Both the position numbers and the translations under genes were made by a program. A stretch of DNA of 37,232 nt from Coxiellaceae bacterium. Its GTDB lineage: Bacteria > Pseudomonadota > Gammaproteobacteria > Comchoanobacterales > Comchoanobacteraceae. The number at the start of each line of letters is the position of its first letter. Within the stretch, counting starts at the first letter, position 1. Under the pieces are notes generated by a model. That model saw only the letters and a list, made by a program, of their open reading frames with translations. It ran no database searches and was not told the origin of the DNA. This document shows positions 25,136 through 33,681 of this stretch, in pieces. The DNA lies in assembly GCA_902601155.1 (NCBI GenBank), contig CACKMC010000007.1, positions 1-37,232 on the forward strand, given 5' to 3'.

Positions 25136-26335
25136 ATGAATCAACCCATTGCCTGGCAGGAAAAATCCCCCCTTGGACTCTCTTATTTTGGTCTGGTGAC
25201 TTTGATGATCTTGCTGGTTGCCTTGTCACTCTTGCCTGGTGATAACGTTACGCCACTACTGCCTCTCATGGAACAAGCATTTGACACATCAAGTAATACC
25301 ATTCAACAAGTCGTGAGTTTTTATTTACTAGCATTAGGCATAAGCCAAATATTTCTAGGTATAGCCAATGCCTCTTACTCATCCCACCGACTATGCATGA
25401 TCATGACCACCATCTTTGGACTTGGCAGCTTCATGATCAGTATTACACACTCCATTTATGTTGTATTTTTGGGCCGCATACTTCAGGGTATTGGTGCTGC
25501 CAACTGCCTCGTACTTTCACGCATCTACCTACAAACCTTTTTTCCTAGCAATCAACACATGACACAAGTTTCTAGCTATTGCATGATAGCGGTATCCATG
25601 ACTGTCGCCATAGCGCCATTCATCGCTGGCATCATTGCAAGCATACTAACTTGGCAGGCCAACTTTACGCTGCTTGCCCTAATATGCCTATGCTTGGTAC
25701 TCTTTTTCTACCGTTGTGTCACCCCCTACCCTACTCAAACCACACAACAATCCTTAACCGATTTAATCAAACACCATCTTGCACTATCCACCTTCATACG
25801 ATTTACCACCATGACTGGCTTATGCCTTGCTTTTATCATGATCTATTACACACTGTCCCCTTTTATTCTCAGCAAACTATGCCATCTTCCTGTGTACTGG
25901 GTAGGCACGTTAAACGCCTTGTCTGGCATTCCCATATTCTTCGCTTCACGATTAATTTGCTGGGCACAGACACGCTATGGCACAACAAATTATCAATTTT
26001 TACAATATGGTTTACTGCTTATGCTAGGCGGTGCACTATGCATCTTCATACCGAGTTTATTTAACATCCTCACCCCCTGGGTCATTGTACCCCCTTACCT
26101 TATCAGTGTGCTCGGCACCTCACTGCTTTTTCCAAATACTTTTATTATGGCCATGAAAGAAGTCAAAAGCCCGGCTATTGCCAGTGGCTTATATGGTAGT
26201 ATTCAGTTTTTAATTGCCTCGTTGATTAGCTTTCTAAGCAGTTTAGCCCCAGACACATCACAAAAACCATTAGGTATTTGGCTGATCATCATTTGCTTAT
26301 TGATTGCTTATCTCCTAAAGGGACATAGACGCTAA
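25136..26335 (+). CDS. MFS transporter, Bcr/CflA-like
   Basis: A 399-residue protein with about 12 helices; AGGAG lies 8 nt before the ATG. PLLPLMEQAF in loop 1 region and GRILQGIGAANCLVLSRIYL (motif B, RxxQGxGAA) fit the DHA1 Bcr/CflA drug-exporter group. The loop 2-3 motif A, normally GxLSDRxGRR, reads GIANASYSSHRL, so the conserved Asp and Arg pair is degraded. This may alter gating or substrate. It lies 21 bp after smpB, between it and ssrA, and probably uses the smpB transcript. Substrate is unknown. Confidence 0.85.
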   Translation: MNQPIAWQEKSPLGLSYFGLVTLMILLVALSLLPGDNVTPLLPLMEQAFDTSSNTIQQVVSFYLLALGISQIFLGIANASYSSHRLCMIMTTIFGLGSFMISITHSIYVVFLGRILQGIGAANCLVLSRIYLQTFFPSNQHMTQVSSYCMIAVSMTVAIAPFIAGIIASILTWQANFTLLALICLCLVLFFYRCVTPYPTQTTQQSLTDLIKHHLALSTFIRFTTMTGLCLAFIMIYYTLSPFILSKLCHLPVYWVGTLNALSGIPIFFASRLICWAQTRYGTTNYQFLQYGLLLMLGGALCIFIPSLFNILTPWVIVPPYLISVLGTSLLFPNTFIMAMKEVKSPAIASGLYGSIQFLIASLISFLSSLAPDTSQKPLGIWLIIICLLIAYLLKGHRR

Positions 26336-26362
26336 GCATCCTGTGTGTTACCATTCAATCAT

Positions 26363-26764
26363 GGGGGCGTAATTGGATTCGACCTTGGTCGTAGCGCTTA
26401 GAGGTGCATGCCGAGCTGGCAGATCACTCGTACTATGAGCTGCAAACCAATAGTTGCCAATAAACGCAACAACGGTCGCCGTGTGGCTGCCAACTTAGCT
26501 TCTTTTAAAGAAGCTGACGTCGCAGTCGCCGCTTAAGGCTACCCCATCATGTAGGCGGTGCTTGTCCAACCTGCAATATGATGGTCACCTTTAGACAAGA
26601 TCGCAAGATGGTGTGCTCTACACCATCTCGCTAAAACTTTCAGAGCTGGCATGGTTGTTTTCCTGTCAGTCGGAGCCGATCATGCGAGACTTGAAGACTC
26701 GACTAAGCATGTAGAGCTGAAAGTAAAACCCCAAGGGACGCGGGTTCGACTCCCGCCGCCTCCA
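26363..26764 (+). ncRNA. ssrA: Transfer-messenger RNA (tmRNA)
   Basis: One-piece tmRNA of about 402 nt that rescues stalled ribosomes with SmpB. The 5' end GGGGGCG pairs with CGCCTCC at 26757-26763 to close the acceptor stem; the discriminator is A26764. GGATTCGAC and GGTGCATGCCGAG near the 5' end, GACTAAGCATGTAG, and the T-arm GGGTTCGACTCCC near the 3' end are all diagnostic. CCA is not encoded (AAT follows). AATAGTT before GCC 26456 aligns with the AATAGTC that precedes the E. coli resume codon. From there the frame stays open for 26 codons to TAA 26534-26536, starting ANKRNNGRR and ending DVAVAA. The stop lies in a GCC/GGC hairpin loop, as usual. The tag is much longer than the common 8-15 residues. 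No clear promoter was found between the MFS stop and the RNA. Confidence 0.95.
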
Positions 26765-26886
26765 AATAACCCTTGATTTTTTCAACAAGCTAGGCTAGTG
26801 TTTGTAGGAGGTTTGTGTGGTTTCATGTAAACTCTAGCTAGGAGACAACGCACAACACCCATAGTCCGATAGGAGGATGATTTTAG

Positions 26887-27099
26887 ATGTCAGATAAAAT
26901 AACAGGTACTGTGAAATGGTTTAACGAAAGCAAAGGCTACGGTTTTGCTTCACGTGAAGGAGGTCCAGACGTATTTCTACATTTCACCAATATCATGGGT
27001 AGCGGCTTTCGCACACTACACGAAGGACAACAGATTACATTCGTTGAGTCTGAAGGCAAGAAAGGCCCACAAGCTGAACAAATTGAGGTTGTTTCCTAA
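26887..27099 (+). CDS. Cold-shock domain protein
   Basis: A 70-residue single CSD protein that binds single-stranded RNA or DNA and melts mRNA structure. [15 protein letters not shown] includes RNP1 (KGYGFA), and VFLHF is RNP2. The ATG lies 10 nt after a perfect AGGAGG (26871-26876), a somewhat long spacing. Another ATG at 26877 follows directly on that site and would encode only six residues. The leader of about 100 nt after tmRNA could hold a promoter (TTGATT, 17 bp, TAGTGT near 26773-26801) and, as in other csp genes, a temperature-responsive structure, but this is not shown. A strong terminator follows at 27111-27150. Confidence 0.95.
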   Translation: MSDKITGTVKWFNESKGYGFASREGGPDVFLHFTNIMGSGFRTLHEGQQITFVESEGKKGPQAEQIEVVS

Positions 27100-27110
27100 A
27101 CCATACATTG

Positions 27111-27150
27111 AAGTGCCTATTGCCTACCTTCTTTGTCAATAGGCACTTTT
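27111..27150 (+). terminator. Intrinsic terminator after the cold-shock gene
   Basis: Perfect 12-bp inverted repeat AAGTGCCTATTG (27111-27122) and CAATAGGCACTT (27137-27148), 14-nt loop, followed by T-rich sequence. It ends only about 6 nt before the lpxB start codon. Confidence 0.9.
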
Positions 27151-27156
27151 TGTATC

Positions 27157-28290
27157 ATGACTAAACTTCTTATTATCACGGGTGAATTATCTGGAGATTG
27201 CCATGCCGCTCGTTTAGTCGACGAGCTTCACCAATCTCACCCCGATCTTGAAATCCATGCGCTTGCTGGTCCTGCTTTACGTCAACGACGTGTTCATGCC
27301 TTTGCGCACATTTCATCATTAAACTGCATGGGTGTTTTCGATGTGCTGCTTGCATTGCCTCGTATTCTTAAGGTGTGGTTTTATACACTCTATTACTTAT
27401 ACCAACTACGCCCACAATGCTGCTTATTGGTAGATAGCCCCGCTTTCAACCTACCACTGCTACAATGGGCCAAACGATTTAGCCAACATGTTATTTACTA
27501 CATAGCCCCTAAAACATGGGCACATGGCGCTTCACGTAACACAGTATTAGCCAAACATGTCTCACTATTGGCAGTCATTTTTCCTTTTGAAAAACATTAC
27601 TTCACATCCATACCTACTTGCTATGTTGGCAACCCTCTTTACCAACAAGCACTGCCTCATCCTAACCAAAAAACCGCCCAAAAAGCCCTATCTCTACCCC
27701 CTAAAAAAATCATTGCCTTACTACCAGGCAGCCGACCTGGCGAGGTGAAACGTTTACTTCCGATCCTTATTAAAACAATCGATGACCCAAGCATTGACAC
27801 CCACCATACCCATTTCATCCTACCCGTTGCACCAAGCATTGATTTGACTGAAATCAAAGCACAAACAAAACCTCATCCCATCGAACTCACCACAGAACCC
27901 GCCATCGCTGTCATGCAAGCCGCTGACCTTGTGGTGGTCGCATCTGGCACTGCCTGCCTTGAAGCTGCACGCTGCTTAACCCCCATGATTGTGATTTATC
28001 AAGTGCACCCTTTCACCGCATGGATCGCTAAACACAAACTGACCATACCATGGGTCAGCCTTCCAAATATTTTAATGCAAAAAGAGATTGTACCCGAATT
28101 ACTTCAAACAGCACTGACCCCCGAACGATTAAGACAAACCATGGAAAACCTTAGCCCTTATCAAGCAACCTGGCAACAACAAAAACAAGCATTGCAGCAA
28201 TTGTATACTCAGTTTACAATAAGTCACACATCATTAGCAGGGGCCATCGCCCCTTACTTGGAAAATAAGCATGACAGTCATCACGATTAA
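27157..28290 (+). CDS. lpxB: Lipid-A-disaccharide synthase
   Basis: Joins UDP-2,3-diacylglucosamine and lipid X in lipid A synthesis at the inner membrane (GT19 family). The 377-residue protein opens LLIITGELSGDCHAARLV, then LNCMGVFDVL and LLVDSPAFNLPL. YYIAPKTWAHG replaces the usual YYVSPSVWAW. LLPGSRPGEVKRLLP and VASGTACLEAA form the nucleotide-sugar site. ATG 27157 is chosen because it gives the family N-terminus; an upstream TTG frame runs through the terminator. No Shine-Dalgarno is possible in the normal place, because the terminator hairpin and its T-run occupy it. The 3' end overlaps the next gene by 20 bp. Its presence shows an organism with lipid A. Confidence 0.95.
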   Translation: MTKLLIITGELSGDCHAARLVDELHQSHPDLEIHALAGPALRQRRVHAFAHISSLNCMGVFDVLLALPRILKVWFYTLYYLYQLRPQCCLLVDSPAFNLPLLQWAKRFSQHVIYYIAPKTWAHGASRNTVLAKHVSLLAVIFPFEKHYFTSIPTCYVGNPLYQQALPHPNQKTAQKALSLPPKKIIALLPGSRPGEVKRLLPILIKTIDDPSIDTHHTHFILPVAPSIDLTEIKAQTKPHPIELTTEPAIAVMQAADLVVVASGTACLEAARCLTPMIVIYQVHPFTAWIAKHKLTIPWVSLPNILMQKEIVPELLQTALTPERLRQTMENLSPYQATWQQQKQALQQLYTQFTISHTSLAGAIAPYLENKHDSHHD

Positions 28291-28984
28291 ATACCTTGGC
28301 GCTATCAGTATTTTCTTGATCTCCCTACTGCCTGGGTGGCTTATCTTTCGACGACCTCATCAACGTTATCAAAAAAATGCCCTCCATCAAGCATTAGCGC
28401 GCGGCTTATTTTTTGGACTGGCCCTGTTTGAGCTCATTCCCGCCATGATTGCGATTGATCCTACTGCCCATTGGCCTATGATTGCGTGCGCCATGAGCTT
28501 TACTTTACTCTTATGGATGGAACACCTTGGCCCACAAAAAGGCTTGGCAATGATCAGCTGTTTGACCCTAGCAATACACTCCTTTTTTATGGGAAGCGCC
28601 ATGGGTTTTAGCCTTACCATGAATGCCACCCTTTTCTTATTTCTTGCCATTATACTCCATAAGTTCCAAGAAAGTTTTGCACTGGCCCAACTGCTTGCTG
28701 ACAAAAAAATTAACCGACCCTGGGTGTGGTTTATTGGCTTCGCCCTAACGACACCGCTAGGCATCTTGATGGCAACATTCATTGGCTTACCTTCCCAAAG
28801 TCACTCACTGATCGCCGAAAGCACACTCGGTTGCAGCGCAGGCGCTTTGCTTTATCTTGGCACACTGCATGGTTATTTACCTAGCGGCAACGAGAAACGA
28901 CAATGCTGCAACCAAACGGCATTTCTTGGTTTTATACTGGGCGTACTCAGTGTCAGCGCGCTTCTCTTACTCCACCCACACTAA
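28271..28984 (+). CDS. ZIP-family metal transporter-like protein
   Basis: A 237-residue protein with about eight helices. SFFMGSAMGF in helix 4 and HKFQESFAL in helix 5 occupy the positions of the metal-binding motifs of ZIP transporters (HNxxDG and HKxxEGxA), with several substitutions. SAGALLYLGTLHGYLP near the end fits the family's last helices. A zinc or iron uptake role is likely, but the loss of the canonical HN-D triad in helix 4 makes the substrate uncertain. The start lies within lpxB (20-bp overlap), so translation is probably coupled. The 3' end overlaps yaaA tail to tail by 4 bp. Confidence 0.75.
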   Translation: MTVITIKYLGAISIFLISLLPGWLIFRRPHQRYQKNALHQALARGLFFGLALFELIPAMIAIDPTAHWPMIACAMSFTLLLWMEHLGPQKGLAMISCLTLAIHSFFMGSAMGFSLTMNATLFLFLAIILHKFQESFALAQLLADKKINRPWVWFIGFALTTPLGILMATFIGLPSQSHSLIAESTLGCSAGALLYLGTLHGYLPSGNEKRQCCNQTAFLGFILGVLSVSALLLLHPH

Positions 28985-29733
28985 ACATCCGTTGGCTGAC
29001 CATGGAATACCCAAGTTGATTCATCGGATAAACTTGGCTGAAAGCTATACCCAAGTGCGCTGAAATGCTGTATATCTTGTGGATCCTGACATTGATTTTC
29101 TGCGATATAACGTAACATTTGTCCTCTGGCCCGCTTCGCAAGCACGCCAATCACGCGCCAAGCATCACGTCGATAATCTTTAAAAACAGGGGTAATCACA
29201 GGCCCAGACCAATAAGGTATGATCGCATCAGCATAAGCTTTTGATGCCAAATTGATCACAACACGGATATCATGCCCCTGAAGATAAGCCACTAATTTAT
29301 CAGACCAAAACTTAGCCAAACGAAGTTCATTGACAGGTGTGGTCATTTCAAGTCGATAAGGACAAATACGATCCATCGGCCTTAATAAACCATAAAGACC
29401 CGAAACAATGCCAAGATACTTTTGTAAGTAACACAACGCGTTCTTATCCAATGAATCTGGATTCATGGCACGATACACATCCCCTTGATACGCACTTAAG
29501 GCTGAAACACCATAGGATAATTGATGGAAATTATCTGACTGAAAAGAAGCATAGGCTTGTTTTGCAAGCTCATGGTTGATGGCCAATAAGGACGCAAGCT
29601 CTTCCACAGACTTTTCTCGCATCTGGGCAACAATACAGGCTGTCTCTTCTTGAAATAACCGCTCACTTCCCATCAACACAAAAGGATCCTCATCAAATTG
29701 CTGACGCTTAGCAGGAGAAAGAATAGTAAACAT
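28981..29733 (-). CDS. yaaA: Peroxide stress protein YaaA (DUF328/UPF0246)
   Basis: A 250-residue DNA-binding protein which in E. coli lowers free iron and protects DNA during hydrogen peroxide stress. It begins MFTILSPAKRQQF, like the MLILISPAK start of the family. YLGIVSGLYGLLRPMDRI, then PYRLEMTTP, and VINLASKAYADAI are family signatures. ATG 29733 is preferred over the first codon of the frame (29787) for that reason and has GAGAA upstream. It follows priA by 55 bp and probably ends a pepA-priA-yaaA transcript. Confidence 0.93.
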   Translation of the reverse strand: MFTILSPAKRQQFDEDPFVLMGSERLFQEETACIVAQMREKSVEELASLLAINHELAKQAYASFQSDNFHQLSYGVSALSAYQGDVYRAMNPDSLDKNALCYLQKYLGIVSGLYGLLRPMDRICPYRLEMTTPVNELRLAKFWSDKLVAYLQGHDIRVVINLASKAYADAIIPYWSGPVITPVFKDYRRDAWRVIGVLAKRARGQMLRYIAENQCQDPQDIQHFSALGYSFQPSLSDESTWVFHGQPTDV

Positions 29734-29788
29734 GATGTTTCTCAGTGAGACCCATGTCACTATAGAAAAAAATGGCGCTTGACTCAAG

Positions 29789-31963
29789 CTAACCTAACTC
29801 AACAGGGTCTATCTCAAAAACCCACTGCACCTTAGCATGGGCATTTTTTTCTAAAAATCGCACACCTGTCTCCACACTCTGGTGCAATACTGCGCGGTGT
29901 ATGGCATGTAACCAAATCCAGTACTGATACTTACCCGCTTTACGAGCAATACGTTCAGGAAATGGTCCAACTACCTGACAACCAAGACTTTCACATGTTT
30001 TTTGACACGCCTGCCACTGCTGAAAAAAACACTGCCAAGCTTCTTGCGAGATCACGGAGATACGTAACACGGCAGTTGATTGATACGGCGGCAAACATGC
30101 TTGCTTGCGCTGCGTCATCAACCATGTGGCTAACCCATGATAGCCTTTGGTTAAAATATGCGCCCAAAAAGGATGCTCAGGCTGATGTGTTTGGATCATC
30201 ACAGCCCCCTCACCTTGACGCCCAGCTCGCCCTGCCACTTGCCACACCATTTGACCAAGCGCTTCTAGGGCAAAGACATCACTACTATACAATTGAGCAT
30301 CCGCATCTAACATGGCCACAAAGGTTAATCCTGGCCAATCATGGCCTTTTGCAATCATCTGTGTTCCAATGATCATCTGAATCTTACCTTGGCGAATACG
30401 AGACAAAGTTTTCACCAAATTTTTGGATGTTGACATCGTGTCTCGATCCAAACGTGCTATCTCAATAGAAGGATAGGCTTCACGCATCATCGCCTCTACT
30501 TGCTCTGTCCCCAAACCCACATCACCAAGCGCACCTTGTTCACAGCAAGGACATTGCTTAGGACGATGACTCTGATGCCCACAATGATGGCATAATAAGC
30601 GGCGATCGAAATCATGATAAGTCATGGGCACATCACAATGTATGCACGCTGCTGAATAACCACAGTGATGGCACATCAATACAGGTGCATAACCTCTGCG
30701 ATTAAGAAAAATCATCACTTGCTCACCTGCCTCTAAACGCTTATCTAATTGAGCTTTCAGTGGTGCAGACATTCCTTTGGCTATTTTTTGTGCCCGCATA
30801 TCCACAAGCTGTATCGGTGGCAAACCTGCTTGACTGATCCGCTTTTTTAAATACACGCCTGTCATTTTTCCGGTCTCAACACGATGGATTAATGACAAGG
30901 AAGGTGTTGCCGTCCCAAGCACAATCGGACAGTTTTGTTGTTTTGCACGCATCATCGCCACATCAATGGTTTGATAACGCAATGATGACATTTGTTTAAA
31001 AGAACGATCATGTGCCTCATCCACCACAATCCCCTTCAAACAAGCAAAAGGAAGAAACACAGCAGATCGTGTGCCTACAATCACATCCACTTGTTTGGCA
31101 CGTACTTGGGCCCATAAATCAAATTGTGCAGCCGGTGTCAAATGAGAGTGCCATGCCGCAACGTGCGCATCACAGGATGACGCAAAACGCGTGAGGGTTT
31201 GCTCTGTTAAACCAATCTCTGGAATTAAAACCAAGACCTGCCCACCCTGTTTGACTAGGGTACTCACCCAAGCACAATACACTGCGGTTTTACCACTCCC
31301 TGTCACACCATCTAACAAAAACGCTTCGTATTGATCCGCTACCATCACACGATCTACCACAGCTTGTTGCGCCTCTGTCAACCTATGTAAAGTAGGCGTA
31401 TGATCCTGTCGCGCCATCGCACAAGGCTGAAAAGAGAGATAGCCCTTATCCACCATAATCTGCATACTTCGTGATGAAATATCGTGCATGGCCAATAAAG
31501 AACTATGCAAAGACTTTACTTGCTTCAAACACTGCACGATGTGTTTTTGCACCTTTGTGCATGTGCTTGGTAACTTGTCGTGCAAGGTATCTACTAAAGT
31601 GTAAACACCACCTAATTTTGCTTGATGTGACGATGACCAAAGCAAACGTGGCAAGGCAACTTTTAACGTTTGACCGATAGGCCAGTGATAATACTTCGCC
31701 ATGGCGTCAATCCAATCGATATAGTCTGACGCTAATGATCGATCGACTAAATGCGCATGCACAGTTTTCAATGGCGTATCAAGCGCTGAAATAATATCAA
31801 CATCAATCACATAAGCCAACCGCGTGGAACGACCAAAAGGCACTGAAACACAGCTCCCTCGTTGGATCGCCCACACAGATGGGACTAAATAATCATAAAG
31901 CTCACTTTGATGCGCTAAAGGGAGTGCAACACGAATACAACGCACATCCTCTTTTAACATCAT
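29789..31963 (-). CDS. priA: Primosomal helicase PriA
   Basis: Superfamily 2 3'-5' DNA helicase that reloads the replisome at stalled forks. The 724-residue protein has the N-terminal DNA-binding domain, Walker A GVTGSGKT (219-226), DEAH (315-318) and TATPS. The eight zinc-binding cysteines lie at 431, 434, 440, 443, 458, 461, 471 and 474. QMIAKGHDWPGLTFV and QVAGRAGRQGEG are helicase motifs V and VI. ATG 31963 overlaps the pepA stop (ATGA); a second ATG follows immediately. Cotranscription with pepA and yaaA is likely. Confidence 0.97.
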   Translation of the reverse strand: MMLKEDVRCIRVALPLAHQSELYDYLVPSVWAIQRGSCVSVPFGRSTRLAYVIDVDIISALDTPLKTVHAHLVDRSLASDYIDWIDAMAKYYHWPIGQTLKVALPRLLWSSSHQAKLGGVYTLVDTLHDKLPSTCTKVQKHIVQCLKQVKSLHSSLLAMHDISSRSMQIMVDKGYLSFQPCAMARQDHTPTLHRLTEAQQAVVDRVMVADQYEAFLLDGVTGSGKTAVYCAWVSTLVKQGGQVLVLIPEIGLTEQTLTRFASSCDAHVAAWHSHLTPAAQFDLWAQVRAKQVDVIVGTRSAVFLPFACLKGIVVDEAHDRSFKQMSSLRYQTIDVAMMRAKQQNCPIVLGTATPSLSLIHRVETGKMTGVYLKKRISQAGLPPIQLVDMRAQKIAKGMSAPLKAQLDKRLEAGEQVMIFLNRRGYAPVLMCHHCGYSAACIHCDVPMTYHDFDRRLLCHHCGHQSHRPKQCPCCEQGALGDVGLGTEQVEAMMREAYPSIEIARLDRDTMSTSKNLVKTLSRIRQGKIQMIIGTQMIAKGHDWPGLTFVAMLDADAQLYSSDVFALEALGQMVWQVAGRAGRQGEGAVMIQTHQPEHPFWAHILTKGYHGLATWLMTQRKQACLPPYQSTAVLRISVISQEAWQCFFQQWQACQKTCESLGCQVVGPFPERIARKAGKYQYWIWLHAIHRAVLHQSVETGVRFLEKNAHAKVQWVFEIDPVELG

Positions 31964-33354
31964 GCACCATAACGTTGAACCAAGTAAGCAAAGACAGCAC
32001 GTAAGCCCTGCGCCTCCCCTCCTTCTGGTCGACCTGGTAAAGTGCGTGTATTTGCCGCCATCAAATCAAAATGCACCCACGCCTGTTTGGGATCAACAAA
32101 CTGCCCTAAGAAAACAGCTGCCGTAATAGCACCACCATAACCTGTTTTTGCACAGTTTGTACAATCCGCCAGGGTACTTTTTAACATGGCGCGATAAGGC
32201 TCGTAGAGTGGCAAAGGCCAGATAGGGTCATAGGTTTTATTACCATGCTGACTCAAAGCATGCTGCAGCGCCTCTTGTCGTGTAAAGAAGGCGGGGATGT
32301 CGGGTCCCATCGCAACACGTGCCGCCCCAGTCAACGTCGCAAAATTAATCAATAAGTCGGTGGGTGTCTCTGTGGCATAGGTGAGTGCATCACATAAGAT
32401 CATCCTGCCTTCTGCGTCGGTATTATCGATCTCAACCGTTAAACCTGATCGTGTTTTGATAATATCGCCTGGCCGATAAGCATTGGCATCACAGGCATTT
32501 TCCACGGCGGGAATCAGCAAACGAAGTGACAAGGGTAATTTGGCCTGCACACATCGCAAAAATAGACCAAGTGCATGCGCAGCGCCCCCCATATCTTTCT
32601 TCATGTCTCGCATACCGATCGCTGATTTAATATCTAAACCACCAGAGTCAAAACAAACGCCTTTACCTACTAAGGTGACGGTTGGATGATCTGGATTACC
32701 CCAAGTGGCTTCAATAAGACGGGGTGCCTGTGGTGCGGCACGACCTACGGCATGGATAGCAGGAAAATTGCGATCCAGCAAATCCTCAATCACTGTCACG
32801 GAAACATCATAAGGACTTAAACAAGCATGCACAGTTTCCGCCAAGGTAGCAGGATTTAAATCCTCTGCAGGCGCATTAATCAAATCTCTCACGAGAAAAA
32901 TACTTTGATGCCAATCTTGCACATGGGATAACACATGATCTGACACACTATCAGGCACCACAAGTTCAGGCCATCTTTTTGCTTCGCCTTTGGAACGATA
33001 CAAACGGTTTTCATAACAAGCTAAAGACCAAGCTAACAAACATGGTTCCCATCGAATTGATGGAATATCAAGTGTATAAAGGCCATAAGGCAACTGACTT
33101 GGCAAAGATGATAATGTCCAAAAATCATCCCAATCAACACCGCACACAACACGTTGCAAGGCCCCTGACTCTGACAGAATTATCACAAAACTACCTGGTT
33201 CTGCCTGAAAATTATAGGTCTCTAACCAAGCCAATTCATGGGCGCTCAATGCATAGGACTTTGCTTCCCAATCTGTTTTAGTTAGGCATATAATCGGACA
33301 AATCTCTTCATTGTCTTTGGCCCGACGAAATGTGACTGATTGCTTTGTTAACAT
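31960..33354 (-). CDS. pepA: Leucyl aminopeptidase (M17)
   Basis: Cytosolic two-metal aminopeptidase of 464 residues. VTLVGKGVCFDSGGLDIK gives the metal-binding Lys and Asp, DMGGAAHALG follows, and NTDAEGR holds further metal ligands and the catalytic Arg. The N-terminal domain is short for E. coli PepA (503 residues), closer to compact M17 members. The frame starts at TTG 33360, but ATG 33354 is preferred with GGGAG 8 nt upstream. Probable promoter at 33382-33410. It is the first gene of pepA-priA-yaaA. Peptide turnover fits a host-associated, amino-acid-using organism, which is inference. Confidence 0.95.
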   Translation of the reverse strand: MLTKQSVTFRRAKDNEEICPIICLTKTDWEAKSYALSAHELAWLETYNFQAEPGSFVIILSESGALQRVVCGVDWDDFWTLSSLPSQLPYGLYTLDIPSIRWEPCLLAWSLACYENRLYRSKGEAKRWPELVVPDSVSDHVLSHVQDWHQSIFLVRDLINAPAEDLNPATLAETVHACLSPYDVSVTVIEDLLDRNFPAIHAVGRAAPQAPRLIEATWGNPDHPTVTLVGKGVCFDSGGLDIKSAIGMRDMKKDMGGAAHALGLFLRCVQAKLPLSLRLLIPAVENACDANAYRPGDIIKTRSGLTVEIDNTDAEGRMILCDALTYATETPTDLLINFATLTGAARVAMGPDIPAFFTRQEALQHALSQHGNKTYDPIWPLPLYEPYRAMLKSTLADCTNCAKTGYGGAITAAVFLGQFVDPKQAWVHFDLMAANTRTLPGRPEGGEAQGLRAVFAYLVQRYGA

Positions 33355-33381
33355 GGACAAATCTCCCTTTGTCTTGGCTTG

Positions 33382-33410
33382 ATGATATGGTGAGGCACGG
33401 AACCAAACAA
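33382..33410 (-). promoter_or_regulatory. Likely promoter of pepA-priA-yaaA
   Basis: Minus strand: TTGTTT (33405-33410), 17-bp spacer, TATCAT (33382-33387), about 28 bp before the pepA ATG. The stretch from here to 33575 shows no further gene. Confidence 0.4.
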
Positions 33411-33575
33411 GTCAAGTAATCTCTTCAATGCTGAGGTAACATAAAAACGCATTACGCTGAGAAAATATGCGCCACCCACACGTGATGCTGAATCACTGGC
33501 TTATGATAAAAATAAAAATAAAACAACATTAAAAAACATAGTTTAACAACAATAAGGCCTATAATATGACATTGA

Positions 33576-33668
33576 TCACGGGTTAAATCGATCATGTAAA
33601 TAACATCCTAATACAAAACTCACACCTAACCCAGTCAACAAACCAATCACAGCAATGATGAAATACAT
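33576..33668 (-). CDS. cydX: CydX-like small subunit of cytochrome bd oxidase
   Basis: A 30-residue protein made of a single hydrophobic helix (MYFIIAVIGLLTGLGVSFVL) and a short polar end (HDRFNP). It begins 13 bp after the cydB stop, with an excellent GAGGAG six nt before its ATG. A one-helix micropeptide directly after cydAB is the usual position of CydX, which stabilises the haems of the bd oxidase. Sequence identity to E. coli CydX is slight, as expected for such short proteins, so the assignment rests on position, ribosome site and topology. Confidence 0.75.
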   Translation of the reverse strand: MYFIIAVIGLLTGLGVSFVLGCYLHDRFNP

Positions 33669-33681
33669 CACTTACTCCTCA

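Noticed and set aside
26468-26500. Alternative tmRNA tag frame starting at GCA 26467 and ending at TAG near 26498
   Set aside because: It ends in Pro-Thr rather than the hydrophobic Ala-Ala required for proteolysis and does not align with the AATAGT resume context.
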